From: Capitulum mitella
Lineage: Eukaryota > Arthropoda > Thecostraca > Pollicipedomorpha > Pollicipedidae
Assembly: GCA_030062745.1 (NCBI GenBank)
Contig: CP099846.1
Location: 23,911,701 to 23,975,700, forward strand
Reading direction: 5' to 3'
Length of the DNA stretch: 64,000 nucleotides
Shown: in pieces, positions 44,851 through 56,693 of the stretch
How the letters are laid out: every line of letters starts with the position of its first letter
Position numbering within the stretch: the first letter of the stretch is position 1
Position numbers and translations under genes: made by a program
The notes under the pieces: generated by a model
Seen by the model: the letters and a program-made list of their open reading frames with translations, nothing else
What the model was told of the DNA's origin: nothing
Databases searched by the model: none

Positions 44851-46442
44851 GCACCCCAAACACGGCGCTGACCGTCGCCGTGACACTGCAGCCTCGGAGG
44901 ACCAGACGCGCGGCTGAAGGAAACCCGTCGCAGAGTGCCGCGGTCTCGCCCTCCTCCGCGACACGCGACAGCCGGCAACAACACGGCGGCGGCGCCTTCG
45001 CCGTCAGCCGGTGCGGTATGCCGGCCACCGGCGCGCCGGACATGCCTGCGTGCACGCGGGCCCTGCCGGAAAAACGGCGCGGCGCCGCCGTGCACGTACG
45101 TTCGGAGCAGGACGCGTCGGGCGCGCGGCCACGCGTTCCTCGTGACCGCCGACCGAGACCGCTGGCTGGCTTCCTTTCCGTGATGAATGGAGTCCGGTTT
45201 CCGACACACGAGAAACTAACCGAAATGGTCTAAAACAGTCTGAGGAAACACGACCGCCCGACGATCTTTAACGGCTCGGTGGCAGGCGAGAGGCGTTTTT
45301 TTAATATTAATAGAATGTTAAAACCCCGCATGAGATGCAGCTGTGAAAAGAAACTCCGAATCTGAAGAGACGTGCCGAATGAGTAATGCAAAGCCGCATG
45401 ACAAACCGGCCCGTCCGCTCCCACTGACAGCGAAACGTTTCCGCGTTTGGAAATGGCGCTGCGGACGCGGGCCTAATTAGAATTAGCCAGCGACGCCCCG
45501 CACTCTCGCGAGAATTTATTACGGCGGCGCAGCCGGCCGGGATCATCGTCTGCGGCTACCGCGGCGCGCTGCCGCGCCGAGTCCGAGCCGACTCGGTGAC
45601 CTGGTATTCCACCGGACCAGCCCTGGGTGGTCCGGGCGCACGAGAGACGCCGGTGGAAGTGGCGTCCGTGGGCACGCCTGTCCCAGCGGCGAAACTCGGA
45701 CAGACCGCCCCGGCCGGCACGGCTCAGTGTGTCAGGAATTTTGGAATAAGCAGACGCCGCGGACTTAAGTAGACGTTCCGTGAGAGCGCAGGCACACACA
45801 GGATGATGGATGGAAAGATAGGTGACAGCTACCTGACGCAAGCACGTGGATCCTCACAATGCTTTCTCGCTGTTCGGTAAAGCGAAACATGTATAGGGCG
45901 CTGCTCGTAACCTCTTAAATGAGCCACCCTAGGCATCGGATGGAGAATTTTATCAGCTCGGCCAGCTCCCGCCGCGCGACATTCGAAGCACGTTACAACA
46001 AACAGACCGGCGCAGAACGAGTCCATGGAGGGAACACATGGCTGACACACATATTACGACAGTTATTACCGTTCTGAACAAAATAGTTCGGTGATAAGCT
46101 GAAAAATGTGTTATCGTTGTTCGGAGCGCTCACCTGAATTCCAGATGAGGTTACCATCGTGGAACTGTTACAGGTACGGTGTAACTTCCAAGCAGAGGAA
46201 ACGGTTTTTTGCTCTGTCGCGTGCGGTACAACAGCTTCGTGTACGCCTACCTGATCCCATGATGTGCGTCATTCATCAGTTTAGGTTCGGCATCCCTTTT
46301 TACGGTTAAGCTGTAATCTGCGGAAGTCTAAGCTCAACAAGATGATCGGAAAATCGCGGGCGACAAAAACGGAGAGGCCGAGGAAAACACGGAGGAGTGG
46401 AAGATCACGTTTCGACTAGCCCAAACACCGCAAAAAGCTTAC
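44851..46442. other. Region without a supported gene
   Basis: GC-rich to about 45190, mixed afterwards. A minus-strand exon-like stretch ending at a GTAGCT donor near 45830 is too weak to call. Confidence 0.4.
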
Positions 46443-46496
46443 CTTCTTCGTATCTACTCCCCCGGACTCCACGATCTGACAGGCACGGCGATCAGT
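46443..46496 (-). CDS. Candidate exon C of an unidentified minus-strand gene
   Basis: The donor is GAAGAAG then GTAAGC, a strong consensus. Two in-frame, phase-0 acceptors are possible: GTGCGCAG (exon start 46496, 18 codons) or GTGCCTGTCAG (exon start 46475, 11 codons). The peptide is TDRRACQIVESGGVDTKK or its last 11 residues. It leaves in phase 0. It would follow candidate exon B in frame. No homologue is recognised. It sits at the edge of a CpG-rich patch and could instead be part of an untranslated first exon. Confidence 0.3.
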
Positions 46497-48039
46497 CTGC
46501 GCACCTCTCCGACTCATGACAAACCGCCGCGGAGAAAAACCGGCGGTTCTCCTCGCAGCCGCTCCGCTCCCCGTCGATCGACGGCGGCCCGGGCCGCTCG
46601 CGCAACTCCGGAGCACTACGGCGCCGAAAAACCGACGTTGACTCGGCCGTTCTGCGCGCTCCAGGCGCCGGCCCGCGTTCGTTTGGCAGGTGCGCTGTCG
46701 TCACCGCGGCGAGCGAGGCGCCGGCAAGCGCGGTCGGCGCACTCACGCCTGCACCACGGTTCTGGTTCAGTCCTCCCGCGCGTCCACGAACCACGAGTCC
46801 GGCCGCGCCGCGGCTCGCCAGGTCGTCGACACCGTCGGCGCGTCCGGTGTGGTGGCCGATCTCAGGCAGGTCCAGACCGACACCGGCCCAGTCCGCGGCC
46901 GACGGTCGACTCCGCTCACCGCGCCGGCCGCCGGTCCCGTCACCGCACGTCCGCACCCGCCCGCGGAGCCGCTCTGCGCACGCCGCCCGCCGCCGGTACC
47001 GGGCAGAACACTACGGCGGCGGCGGCGGCCGCCGGCCGGTTCTGCCGCCGACCGCGGCCGCACCGCGGCGCCACCGCCGTCCGCCGACGCGACGGCGACG
47101 GACGGCCGGGCGGCGGGATGTCGTCAGCGCCGTCGGCCGGGCGACAGACGGCCCGGCGACGCTGTCGACGCGCCGCAAAGGCTAGTGTCGCCAGCTGAGC
47201 GGTCCAGGCCCGGCCGGCCCTCTGGATTACGTCCGATGACGGCGGACAAACCAAGGGTTCGGCTCAGTGGGATAGCTGTTGGTAAGACGTAATGAGCACC
47301 TTTCTTTGTGGCTGTAGGGTGGTTTCAGCAGGTGTCGACAAGACTGGGCGGTTAGCTTGTCCTGTAAACCAATTGGTAGTTGCGCCTCATTTGTTTCGAA
47401 GTTGGCTTTGTCACGAACCCTCTAAAATGTATACAAAACCTCCTAATATTTCCAATATTCTAAACGAATGTATACAAAACCTTCTAAGCACACGACGCAT
47501 TCAACTCCAGCCCAGTGTATGACACCGCAAAACGAACCGGACTAGTGGTAACGAAAGAATGGCCCCTGAGTCGAGGTGGAAGGCTGTTTTCATTTCAGAA
47601 CCCCTTTCGGTTCAAGATAATTTCGGTCTCAGCTACCATGACTGGGAAAAATCAGGGCAAGATTACTATACTCCACAGATTAGAGCATCGAAATAATTCC
47701 GAGCCTGTCTCGTGCCAACTTGTTCTCACGCCCCACAGTTTTCGCGAGAGCAGAGGGCTTAAGACCGTTTATGTCAGTGCCTTTCATTAATGTTCCACAC
47801 GCTGCTAGGAGCCGGATCCTCCATCACAGCCACCCTTCAGCCGCACCTGTGCCCCGCCGGCGACCTTGTAAGCCGGCGCAGATAATCAGCGGGCAGCTGC
47901 GTGGTTTACGGCGCGGCCGCGCAACCTGCGCCTTCATCACCGGCGTCCGGCGCCCGGAGACCGGCACAGCGCGCTCAAACGTGGTGCGTGTCGGCGGCGA
48001 GCGGCCAATTAAACGCATGCAAACACGCCCGGCCGCGTC
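46497..48039. other. CpG-rich patch and flank, no supported gene
   Basis: From 46540 to 47240 it is very GC-rich, with frames open on both strands. From 47290 to 47800 it is AT-richer, with a duplicated ATGTATACAAAACCT phrase near 47430-47480. Nothing else was recognised. Confidence 0.4.
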
Positions 48040-48125
48040 ACGACAGCCGGCAGGGTCACGTCAGCCGGCAGGGTCACGTCAGCCGGCTGAGTCGCGTCAG
48101 TTGGGAGAGTCACGTCAGCCAGGCA
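48040..48125. repeat. ~18-bp tandem repeat (CAGCCGGCAGGGTCACGT)
   Basis: About four and a half copies, the first two nearly identical and the later ones diverged (CGGCTGAGTCGCGTCAG, TTGGGAGAGTCACGT). Confidence 0.85.
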
Positions 48126-48720
48126 GCAGCGCTGAGGTCAGCTGCGTGGCCGTGACGTCACGGCTGACGAAGGGGGCGGTTCGTCACGAACGGTCTTCCA
48201 CGGACCGCGGCGGCGGGTGATGGCACGGACAGTGAGAAGGGCGAGGGGAATCCCATCGGCGGTTGTGACCTCATCTGAAGCCGTCGCGGTCCACCAGAGT
48301 GGTGCAATCCCCGGGTGATGGAGCATTCGTTGCTCCTAACTGAGATGTTGGCGAGGAAACGGGCATCCATCAAACTCCTCATTCGACGAGTCGCTTGCTG
48401 TCTCGTTTCGATGTAAATTTCCGTTCAAGCTTTCTCCAAGATCCTTCAGAAACAGCCAGAGATCAGTTAAGGTACATGAACGCCTTATGAAAACATCAAG
48501 GAAGGGTCACGAGGTCTTCTGATGCACCAACACACCCTATCTTGTGTTATGTATCATTCTGCAAATACTTTGTAAATGCGCAAAGAACTGGAAACAGTTT
48601 AAATTATTGCTCCAGCCACCGGTATCGCAGAGCGTCAGCAGACGCAACGCACTTCTTCAGTATCCATTTCAGAATAATACTTTAAACCTGAATACCATTT
48701 GCATATTTGGGAGCCATTAA

Positions 48721-49928
48721 CCCTATTCCCGGCGGGGGGTGGGGCGGAATCCGGCCCCCTTGGGTTTTTTGCTTGCCAATTCCAGGCTTTTTAACGCAGC
48801 TTCACGAAACTTAGTCACTTTTCCTAGCTATTCTTTCTACATGCTGTGGCAAAATTTCAAAATTCTACTTTGCTCAGGGGCGGAGTCAGGCAACGTTTTT
48901 GGGAGGCACCTCATGCCATTTTTGGCCATGTTAAAGGTAAAAGGAAAATGTCTGCCAAAAACAGAGTTTTTAAGATAGAACTTAAAAATTTATATGGATG
49001 TATAGCTAAATAGCTGGGCCATGTGCAGATATAATTTTGTTCACCTGAGGTCATTTTACAACGTCAGGTCAAGGTCAAAAGTCAAAATTTGTTTTTTTGC
49101 AATAATTTCGGCGCCATTTTTTCAAATGCCAAACCCGGAATATAAATGACGTAGAAAAGTTCCCTCTACTTGTGTACCAAGTTTCGGCTTGATATCAGGT
49201 CGGGTAACGGAGCTATGACCTAAAATGTCATTGCGCGTACCCTATATCGCAATAGCCATAAAATGAAATTTTTGAAATAGAGTGAATTCAAATGATTGAA
49301 AACGTTTAAAGGTAATATTAAATGCATAGGAGATCATTCCAAGTGACCCCAAGGTCACTGGAGGTCATTTAAGGTCAAAGGTCACAAGTTGATCTGAGAA
49401 ACGTGTGACCATGACAGTTTCTCCTTTTTCATCTCCCTGGCACCGCCTATGCTAACATTATACAAACATTGTAATGCGATTTGTACTTCTTTAGTATAAC
49501 ATGACTATCAGAAGCCAAAAAAGGGTGTTTGCCTCTTTTGTTTATCCAGTTGTTAGAAAACTAATCCTCCTATTTTTGAAACCCTGTGAACGCCCATGAA
49601 TTTTCTCAAAATTTTAGAATTTGCGGACCCATGGTAAAAGCCCTATCCATAATCTCTCGATTCATGCCAATTTCATTGAAATCGGTCCATAAACAACGGA
49701 GTTATAAGAAGTCCAAAAGTACCCCCATTTTGGCATTTTTGACCCCCTGTATGGACAAATTTCAAAATGTTGAAAATTTCTTTTTATAAAAATGTAGTTC
49801 ACGTCACGGCAAATCGATTGCCGTTTGTTGCGATGAAATCGGACTAGTAGTTCTCGAGATCTCAGGGGGGGCCGAATCCGCCCCCCTGCCGGGAATCGGC
49901 CATACCGTCTAGCCCTCCGGGAATAGGG
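48721..49928 (+). mobile_element. piggyBac-like non-autonomous element, copy 1 (1208 bp)
   Basis: It starts CCCTATTCCCGG and ends CCGGGAATAGGG, forming terminal inverted repeats. It is flanked on both sides by TTAA (48717-48720 and 49929-49932). A TTAA duplication with CCCT-starting termini is the piggyBac hallmark. No transposase frame is present. The interior is AT-rich with several AGGTCA-type half-sites. A second, inverted copy lies at 56694-57899. If candidate exons B and C belong to one gene, this copy sits in its intron. Confidence 0.85.
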
Positions 49929-49932
49929 TTAA

Positions 49933-50318
49933 GAGAGCTCAAGCAAATGCAATACACATGAAAAAATATCATGAAGAGATAAATAATTGCTATTTGATTA
50001 AGTAGCACATGAATAAATAAGGGACTATTTCGTGGTCGCTGTGTAAGTTTGCATTATTATGTTTGGCGACACAGTCAAGATTATTGGAATTGTCCGCAGA
50101 TGACCAGAGCCATCACATTGCCCTCGTTTCACATCATTCTCAGCATGTCTAAGGACATTTACGAATTCATCGAATGGACGCATGAGTTGTGCGTCCTCGA
50201 GTGCACCAAAATGCGTACATACATTCAAATGGTTCAACTAGGAAGTGTAACAAACGTCTCGAAGCACGGACAAGACTGTTCGGTGACAGAGGTTGTACGA
50301 TGGACAGGATAAACTTAC
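49933..50318. other. Intron-like DNA, nothing recognised
   Basis: AT-rich sequence between the transposable element and candidate exon B. It follows the donor GTAAGT at 50318. Confidence 0.4.
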
Positions 50319-50415
50319 GTCTTTATTAGCTCGCCTCAGGTCGAAGATCGTGGCTCCCTGCATCCGTTTTGATACATAAGCAAACTGGGGTGCCTGACAC
50401 CAGCCCTCCGAGTCG
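50319..50415 (-). CDS. Candidate exon B of an unidentified minus-strand gene
   Basis: 97 nt with an excellent acceptor (a run of about 24 pyrimidines ending CCCTCCCCAG) and donor GAC then GTAAGT. It enters in phase 2 and leaves in phase 0. It encodes DSEGWCQAPQFAYVSKRMQG then ATIFDLRRANKD, which has the look of a folded, conserved segment. It joins candidate exon A exactly in phase, forming a Ser codon at the junction. I cannot name the family. This is the most convincing exon outside the rau-like gene. Confidence 0.42.
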
Positions 50416-51253
50416 CTGGGGAGGGGAGAGGAAGGGGAGGGGCGGCCCTCCAGCCTCGTCGGCCTCGACGTTCCCACGGTGGGTTAAACAAACGTCGCCG
50501 CCGACGACAGGACGACAGTGTAAGCCGACGCTGGCCCGACCCGTTTTTGCTAGTGTTGTCGTAGCGGCGTTAATGGAGCCGTGTGCGACACTTTTTCGTC
50601 ATCGCCGCGGTGAACATTGCATGCATTGCCAGGAAATTGGGGGTAATTGAATTTACCACGTTGCCATATTCATGACTCAGCGACTAATATGTCCATATTT
50701 GGCGCAGTGCAGAAACACCACAGTGATGAAGAATTGTCTCATGCGTCCGCTACGAACATTGTCACAAACTATCCACATGTTATACAGCTACAGTGAAATC
50801 CCAAAGGATTGGCTGTCGGATACTGGACCTCCAGAGATCATCTCATACGGCACAAGCCTTTGCCAATCCAACGTCAAAGGGCAGACCATAATATCACTTA
50901 CCAAACGGCTCTGACGGACAGCACATCACCTTGCTTCTGAAAACCTGAAATCAAGTCATCGTCCTTCAGTTCATCCGTATCATTTCCGATCAGTTTACGG
51001 CGCCCCGCGTTAAGTCTTGAAGAGACTTGGCGTGTCAGCTCATTACGCAAGTCTGGTCGCACCATTTTCCTGGGGTCCGCCCGATAAACCAGCGTTCATA
51101 ATTCGCAGGTTCGCCCGCCTTCAATGTGAGAGGGTGGCGGAAGCGCTTCCGGTCGATCAGGTTACAGGAGGTCGCGGGGTCAGACGCCGGAGTCGAGCTG
51201 GCGGCCGTCGCGGCGCAGCGTCAGCCGCACCGCGCTGGAAGCTGGGAGCTCAC
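50416..51253 (-). other. Putative intron between candidate exons A and B
   Basis: 838 bp with donor GTGAGC and acceptor CCAG. No other feature was seen. Confidence 0.35.
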
Positions 51254-51297
51254 CTTGCTGGAGCCGTGTCAGGTGTCTGATGTCCGCCATCAGTCAT
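51254..51297 (-). CDS. Candidate first coding exon A of an unidentified minus-strand gene
   Basis: The ATG at 51297-51295 opens MTDGGHQTPDTAPA and runs to the donor CAAG then GTGAGC, leaving in phase 2. That matches candidate exon B, so the first 47 residues read continuously. A second ATG two bases out of frame (MADIRHLTRLQQ) is also open to the same donor but does not fit exon B's phase. The GC-rich patch at 51690-52170 may be the promoter, which is inference. Confidence 0.38.
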
Positions 51298-54200
51298 GCC
51301 CAGTAGCAGCGTCACGGGGAGGGGGGAGGGACAAAGGGGGAACTGCCTCCCCTAGCTCGGGAAATTTAGAATTATTCCAAGGGCAGTGCAGGGAAAGATA
51401 TGACACGAAAACGTCGTTGCCCCCGCTGTCCTGAGTAGGTAGCGCTTCTACTGGTCACGCCTCAGCTGTTGCTGACGGCGACAAGTTTCATTTACGGAAC
51501 TGTTGGCCAGAGCTGAACCAAAATGCTAAGGCCGCGAGAACTGACTTTGTCCAACCTAACGCCATTGCTTTCAGGTTCTGCTGCAAACATCACATGAAGT
51601 GACCCGTTTCCATTCCGTCGTTTCGCTTTCTCATCGTCATCACCAGACCATCTAATTAGCCTCGCCAGACCCCATCCTCCGCATCATCACCCGAGCGACC
51701 GGTTCCCTCGCCGTGCCCGTGCCTGCTCTCTCGCGCCGAGTCCCGCGACCCCTCCCGCAGCCGGCGCCGGCTGTGACCGCACGGAGCCGGGCGCAGGGCG
51801 CGCCGGTCGTGCCTCCTGGCACCGCCACAATGCCGGCCGCGTCTCAGCGCGCCGTCGCCGCTGCCCCTGTTGCTCAACGCCGCCAATTGCCTGAGAAGGC
51901 GCCGGGCGTTCGGCTTTAATGCCCCGGGCGTGCGCCGAGCGGGCCGGTGCCGGCGGGAGGGCCCCGTGCGGCGGTTGCACGCGCGGCCCGCTCCTGTGGT
52001 GTTGCCACCGCGCCGTTTGACCCCGGCCAATTGGTGCCTTCGTTTGACCCGGCCGACCCCCGGCGGCCGGCGCCGCTGCAGCTGGCGTCTGGGGGTGATG
52101 AGGGGAGGGGAGGGAGGCATGGACGGAGTGTGTCAGGAGCCGCGGAGGCCGTCTCGGAGACGAACGGTCTCCGTCGTCCAACGATGCTGTTGAAGGGAAT
52201 GTTCCACCTAGCAAGTATTTTGAACTGAGATGGCTAACTTGTAACGTGTAGTCAAGATGTAGCGTTAGGAGCCAATTTGGTATATCACATGCGTTCTATT
52301 CGTATTGATAACCGTCTCGTATTGATAACCGCCCGCACAACTTATGATGCGGATGAGAACACCACCTATATTCGACGTTTGTTTGATTGCAATCTTGTGG
52401 CCAGCACCAGCGTTACATGACACGTTTTCGCCACCTAGCGGTAAGAAGATGAAATCACATACACGGAGGGGAAACGTTACTTTTTCGACAGTCACCAAAC
52501 AGAAAATAGACAAATGGCTGCGAGTAACTCTATGCATCATTTACGAGCGAATCTGCACATCTGTCGTCCGCCGCAACAGCAGCACGCGGCCACCGGCTGC
52601 ATGCCTGGTCCTTCATCAGCTGCTCGTGGCTCGCTTCAGTCGCTCAGAAAGTGAATCCTCAGCCTGCGGAATTCCTGCCGCCCATAGCAGACGTGTAGCT
52701 GGAGCTTCCTCACACACGTGGATCAGGCGGAGACGTTGGGACCAAGGAGGGAACAGGCAGGCCATATTTCGAAGTTTGCTTTTTTAACGCAAGCTGTTCT
52801 GTTTAAATAGGTTTGGCAAAAAGACATTCATTTCGTCATCGACAGACATGTCTCACAACGGGCAGCATATCTCCTTTCTGCACTTCTCGAGTGTTACTGC
52901 ATAGCTACAGCCAGAACCTCCCTGCTCTCGGACCAAGAGACGATCCTCGCCTTTGTGGTGCGGCCGTAAATTTCAATTACGGCGGGCTGAGAGGTGAGCA
53001 TTGCGCAGCCGGCCAGAAGGCGGTCTTCAGGGCGAGAGGATGCTGCCAGGCGCGCTCTGTGAGCTCGGTGACGGACACTTCTGGAATACCGGCGCTCACC
53101 GACAAACGGTCGGCGGGAAATTACCGCTCCTATGCAGCGGCCACTGGGAAGCTCCCGCACAAAAGTTTTCAGTTCAGGCTGAGACATGGTCTGCGCTTCG
53201 GACTAATATTTTTGTGTTCATAAAAGAAACATTCCGAAATTAAACATGAGGGTGCTGTATAAAATCACCGGCTTGCAACCGCCTTTGCTCAGTGCAGTTG
53301 TTTAAAGTGACAGTGCTCGGTTTTGCTAGACGGGTGCAACAGGTAGTGGTGTAGTAGTATGGGGAGTAGCAACTGATATGGCACGTGTAAGACACGTTCA
53401 GACACGTGCCTAACACGTTCCAGTAATTTTAACATGGGGCCTAGGGTGATGAATGGAAAGAAATGGTGCCTGAAAATGGCATCAGCCCTACTAAGAAAAA
53501 AAACAAACACAAAAGCAGGAAAAGACATTACACCCATGTGAATGCTTCCTAGGTCATGGGCTCCGGCTTCCCTTGGTGAAGAAGGTGATCGCCTTGCATT
53601 AACTGGGATCTCCATAGAAGACTTATGAACAGATGAACGGGGGGGGGGGGACAGGGGCCATGGACCACACTCTTTTGGAAGTGTGACATTAGCTCTATGA
53701 AAAAATGTTTTTGCCCCCCACTTTTTTGGACACTCCTACCCTGCTGAAATTCGCCTTTCTACTTCATGCAGTTGGCATTGGCATGCGCCCTTCTAGACAC
53801 AACATGTCGAGGAGGAAGACTTTTCTGGGTTCAGTTAGCTGTGAACAAATGTCGTTCTCATTTGGTATGACCTTTAACAGGGTCCTGTGCATGCACTTCT
53901 GTGTATATTAAGCAAATATATGGATGCCATGGATGCTTGTGCCTACGTGCACCATGAACGTTACTGAAAAAAACGTTCTTCGCTCTAACTCACCGCCTGT
54001 GGCCTGGACTTGACAATGTCCTCATTTTTTACGGTTAAGTTCAGAAAGGTATTTGCGGTCAGAATGTCACAACCTGTGGATTCCGTGGCTGATGATGGGA
54101 ATCCCGTAAGGGAAAAACACTGCACTATCTGACGCACTCACGAAACAAAGCAGGTTCCGACGGAAACTGCTATTTCGCAACTGGCAAATTCCCCTTACGT

Positions 54201-55067
54201 GCAAGGGTCACGCCATGCGGTTCTGATTCGGTGAAATTAATCAGGTTATTGCTTGGTTTGGACCGACGTTATAGCTATGCGGCCTGTTGCGTTGCCTGAA
54301 CTTGATTTGTAGGGCTTTGTTAGTGAGCAGTTTAGGTCTTCTTTCGAGAAGAACACTCTTCTGCATTCGACTCGTACATGTGACAATGGTCAAGCTGTTA
54401 GTCGACATGTTTCGCTGCGTATTTAACTGTTACAGAGTTAAAAGGACGCTGCACCCTGAACTATAAAAGGCGTCATGCAGCTTCCGCCACCTGTTATCAC
54501 ACATGGCTCAAGACCTCTGCCATGTGGGCTCGCCAGCTCGTAAAAAAACGCAAAAATCGGCTTGGCATGGCTGCGGGGCATGCACGTCTGTGCAGAAAGA
54601 CACCGCCTAGCACATGTTTCCGGACGTGAGCCAAAATAAACACCTGCAGAGCGGCCGACAGCCGCAGGGCCAGGAGACTGCCAGCGGGGTGTCGTCGTCG
54701 GCGGCAGCACGCGTTCACCCCGACCGCAGGACGACCGCAGTTTCGACGTGCGCCGGGTGATGAAGAAGGCAGAATTTAGCGCTGAAACTCAACGCGGAGG
54801 ATTTCTCCACGTCGTGGCCTAATCCGGTGTTGGGTTTTGGCAGGGTCGTGTGGCTCATGCGGACTAGTTCCAGGAGTGCGCCGCTTTGTAAACCATGTAG
54901 GAGTACGTCGACACGAAGCTACCTTTAGTAGGACGGTGTCAGCAAGCTTGTTGCTAAGGAAACTTGTTTGGTCACAAACAAAATCTCTAAATACAAAACT
55001 GAACTAAACTCAGGGCTTAAGTTAAGTGAACCTACCAAACACTCAAAGCTTCATTACAAAATCCCAA
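51298..55067. other. Region without a supported gene
   Basis: A GC-rich patch covers about 51690-52170. At 52298-52331 TCGTATTGATAACCG is directly duplicated. A 12-base G run is at 53639-53650. ACACGTGT/ACACGTTC motifs cluster at 53380-53420. No splice-bounded exon could be supported. Confidence 0.4.
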
Positions 55068-55500
55068 ATAATGGTCCACCTTTGCTGTCGGTCCGTCCCT
55101 GCTGGTGGTCCCTGCTGGTACTCCACCCCTGTAAGTGGACCGTCCTGCTGATGGACTGCTCCTGCTGACGGCCTGCCCCTCCTGATGGTCTGTCTCTGCT
55201 GATGGTCCCTGGTGGTGGTTCGTCCCTGTAAGTGGACCGTCCTGCTGACAGCTTACCCTGCTGATGATCTGTCTCTGCTGGTGGTCCCTGGTGGTGGTCC
55301 GTCCCTGTAAGTGGACCCTCCTGCTGACGGTCTGCCCCTGATGACGGCCCGTCCCTGTTTTCGGTCCGTCTCCGCTGGTGGTCCCTGCTGGTCGTCCGTC
55401 CCTATAAGTGGACCGCCCTGCTGATGGTCCGTCCCTGCTGATGGTCCGTCCCTGCTGACGACCTGAGCCTGGCGGTGGCCGGTCCCTGCCGGCAGCGGTG
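55068..55500. repeat. Minisatellite with ~18-bp units in a 79-97-bp higher-order repeat
   Basis: Short units like GATGGTCCGTCCCTGCTG repeat throughout. The landmark TGTAAGTGGACC (or TATAAGTGGACC) recurs at about 55130, 55227, 55306 and 55403, giving spacings of 97, 79 and 97 bp. The 79-bp period equals 97 minus one 18-bp unit. Confidence 0.85.
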
Positions 55501-56693
55501 ATCTCAGTCCCGGATGAGTCGCCAGCTGTGGTGAGCGGCCGCGCCGGCTCCAGGATTCGCGCATAGCTGAGGCGACGGCGCCTCACGCAGTCAGATCTTT
55601 GTTTGTACCGGCGACCGCACGTGAGGCTAGTGATGAAACGAGCCGCACGCGGCGCCAGGGGGGACGTTCGTCATATGCCACGTCTCAACAAGAATGCGGA
55701 CGCTGTTGAGGCTGGGGCCGCAAGCAGACTGGGGCTAGAAGCAGATTTGAGTCAAGTGACAATGATCTGACGGCTATTGGAGTGCAGAAAAATAACAGAA
55801 TTCATGGATGTTGATTAATGTAGCAGAGTGCGATAAACGTCACGGCATTACCATAACAGAGAGCGTAAACAATCAAGTTGTAGATTTTCTTGCAGAATGG
55901 TAACCCACTTGAGTGCATGCACCGACAAATACAGTAGATGCAATGTGCGAAGATAATACTCTTGCTGACAGTGACTAGTCTAGCGCAAGTAGGGCGAAAT
56001 TCAGTTTCAAAACAACAGGGCTGACGTGTCTCACATGAATCAGCGACGGTCCCACCCACAGGGGAGGCTCAAGCAGAGGAGCAGCTTGCCGTCCCGACCC
56101 CTCTGGCCGCGCAGCAGGAGTCGGCGGCAGGTGAGAGCTCTCACCGTCTCACCGCCGAGAGGGCGGCCGACCCCGGGGAGGCGGCGAACTCGGTCAGTGG
56201 GGGACGGCGGAGAGAGAGGGGCACCGGGAGGCGGGGCGCGGTGAAAGCCGCCGAGCGCCGATTGTGCGGTAGATAGAGGACCCGAGCGCAGATTGCAGCG
56301 CGATAGTGCGGATTGCAGGGTAGCCAGGCGGCCGTGCAGCTGGCTGCAGACGGCGGGGCGGCGGGAGCCGGGGCGGAAACCGCAGGCCGGAAGGAAAGCC
56401 GAGTTCACGTCGGCGAATGAATGGGGAACTGCTGAGCACAGACAGCTGGGAAGCGGTGACGCTGTCTGGAGCTGCGACGTGACTGGGAGGCTGAGTAATG
56501 CTACCAGAAGGTGAGGAATCGGGATGCTTGTATTCATTTGACTCAAACGGACGCAATGGATGGAGTTGCGATTAATGCTTGTAACGAGCTTTTGTGGCGG
56601 AAACGTTGACTACACCGTGTCATCCGCGTAAATTCAGGTCTTCAGCGACTTTTTGCCCAGAACAAAACTTGGTAAAACCAAGACATCTTTTAG
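55501..56693. other. Region without a supported gene
   Basis: A plus-strand exon-like segment at 56062-56130 (acceptor CCCACCCACAG, donor GCAG then GTGAGA) is open in more than one frame and has no partner exon. From 56060 to 56500 it is GC-rich. Confidence 0.35.

Noticed and set aside
56062..56130. Plus-strand exon-like segment with good acceptor and donor
   Set aside because: Open in two frames with no neighbouring plus-strand exon in matching phase; likely chance in GC-rich DNA.
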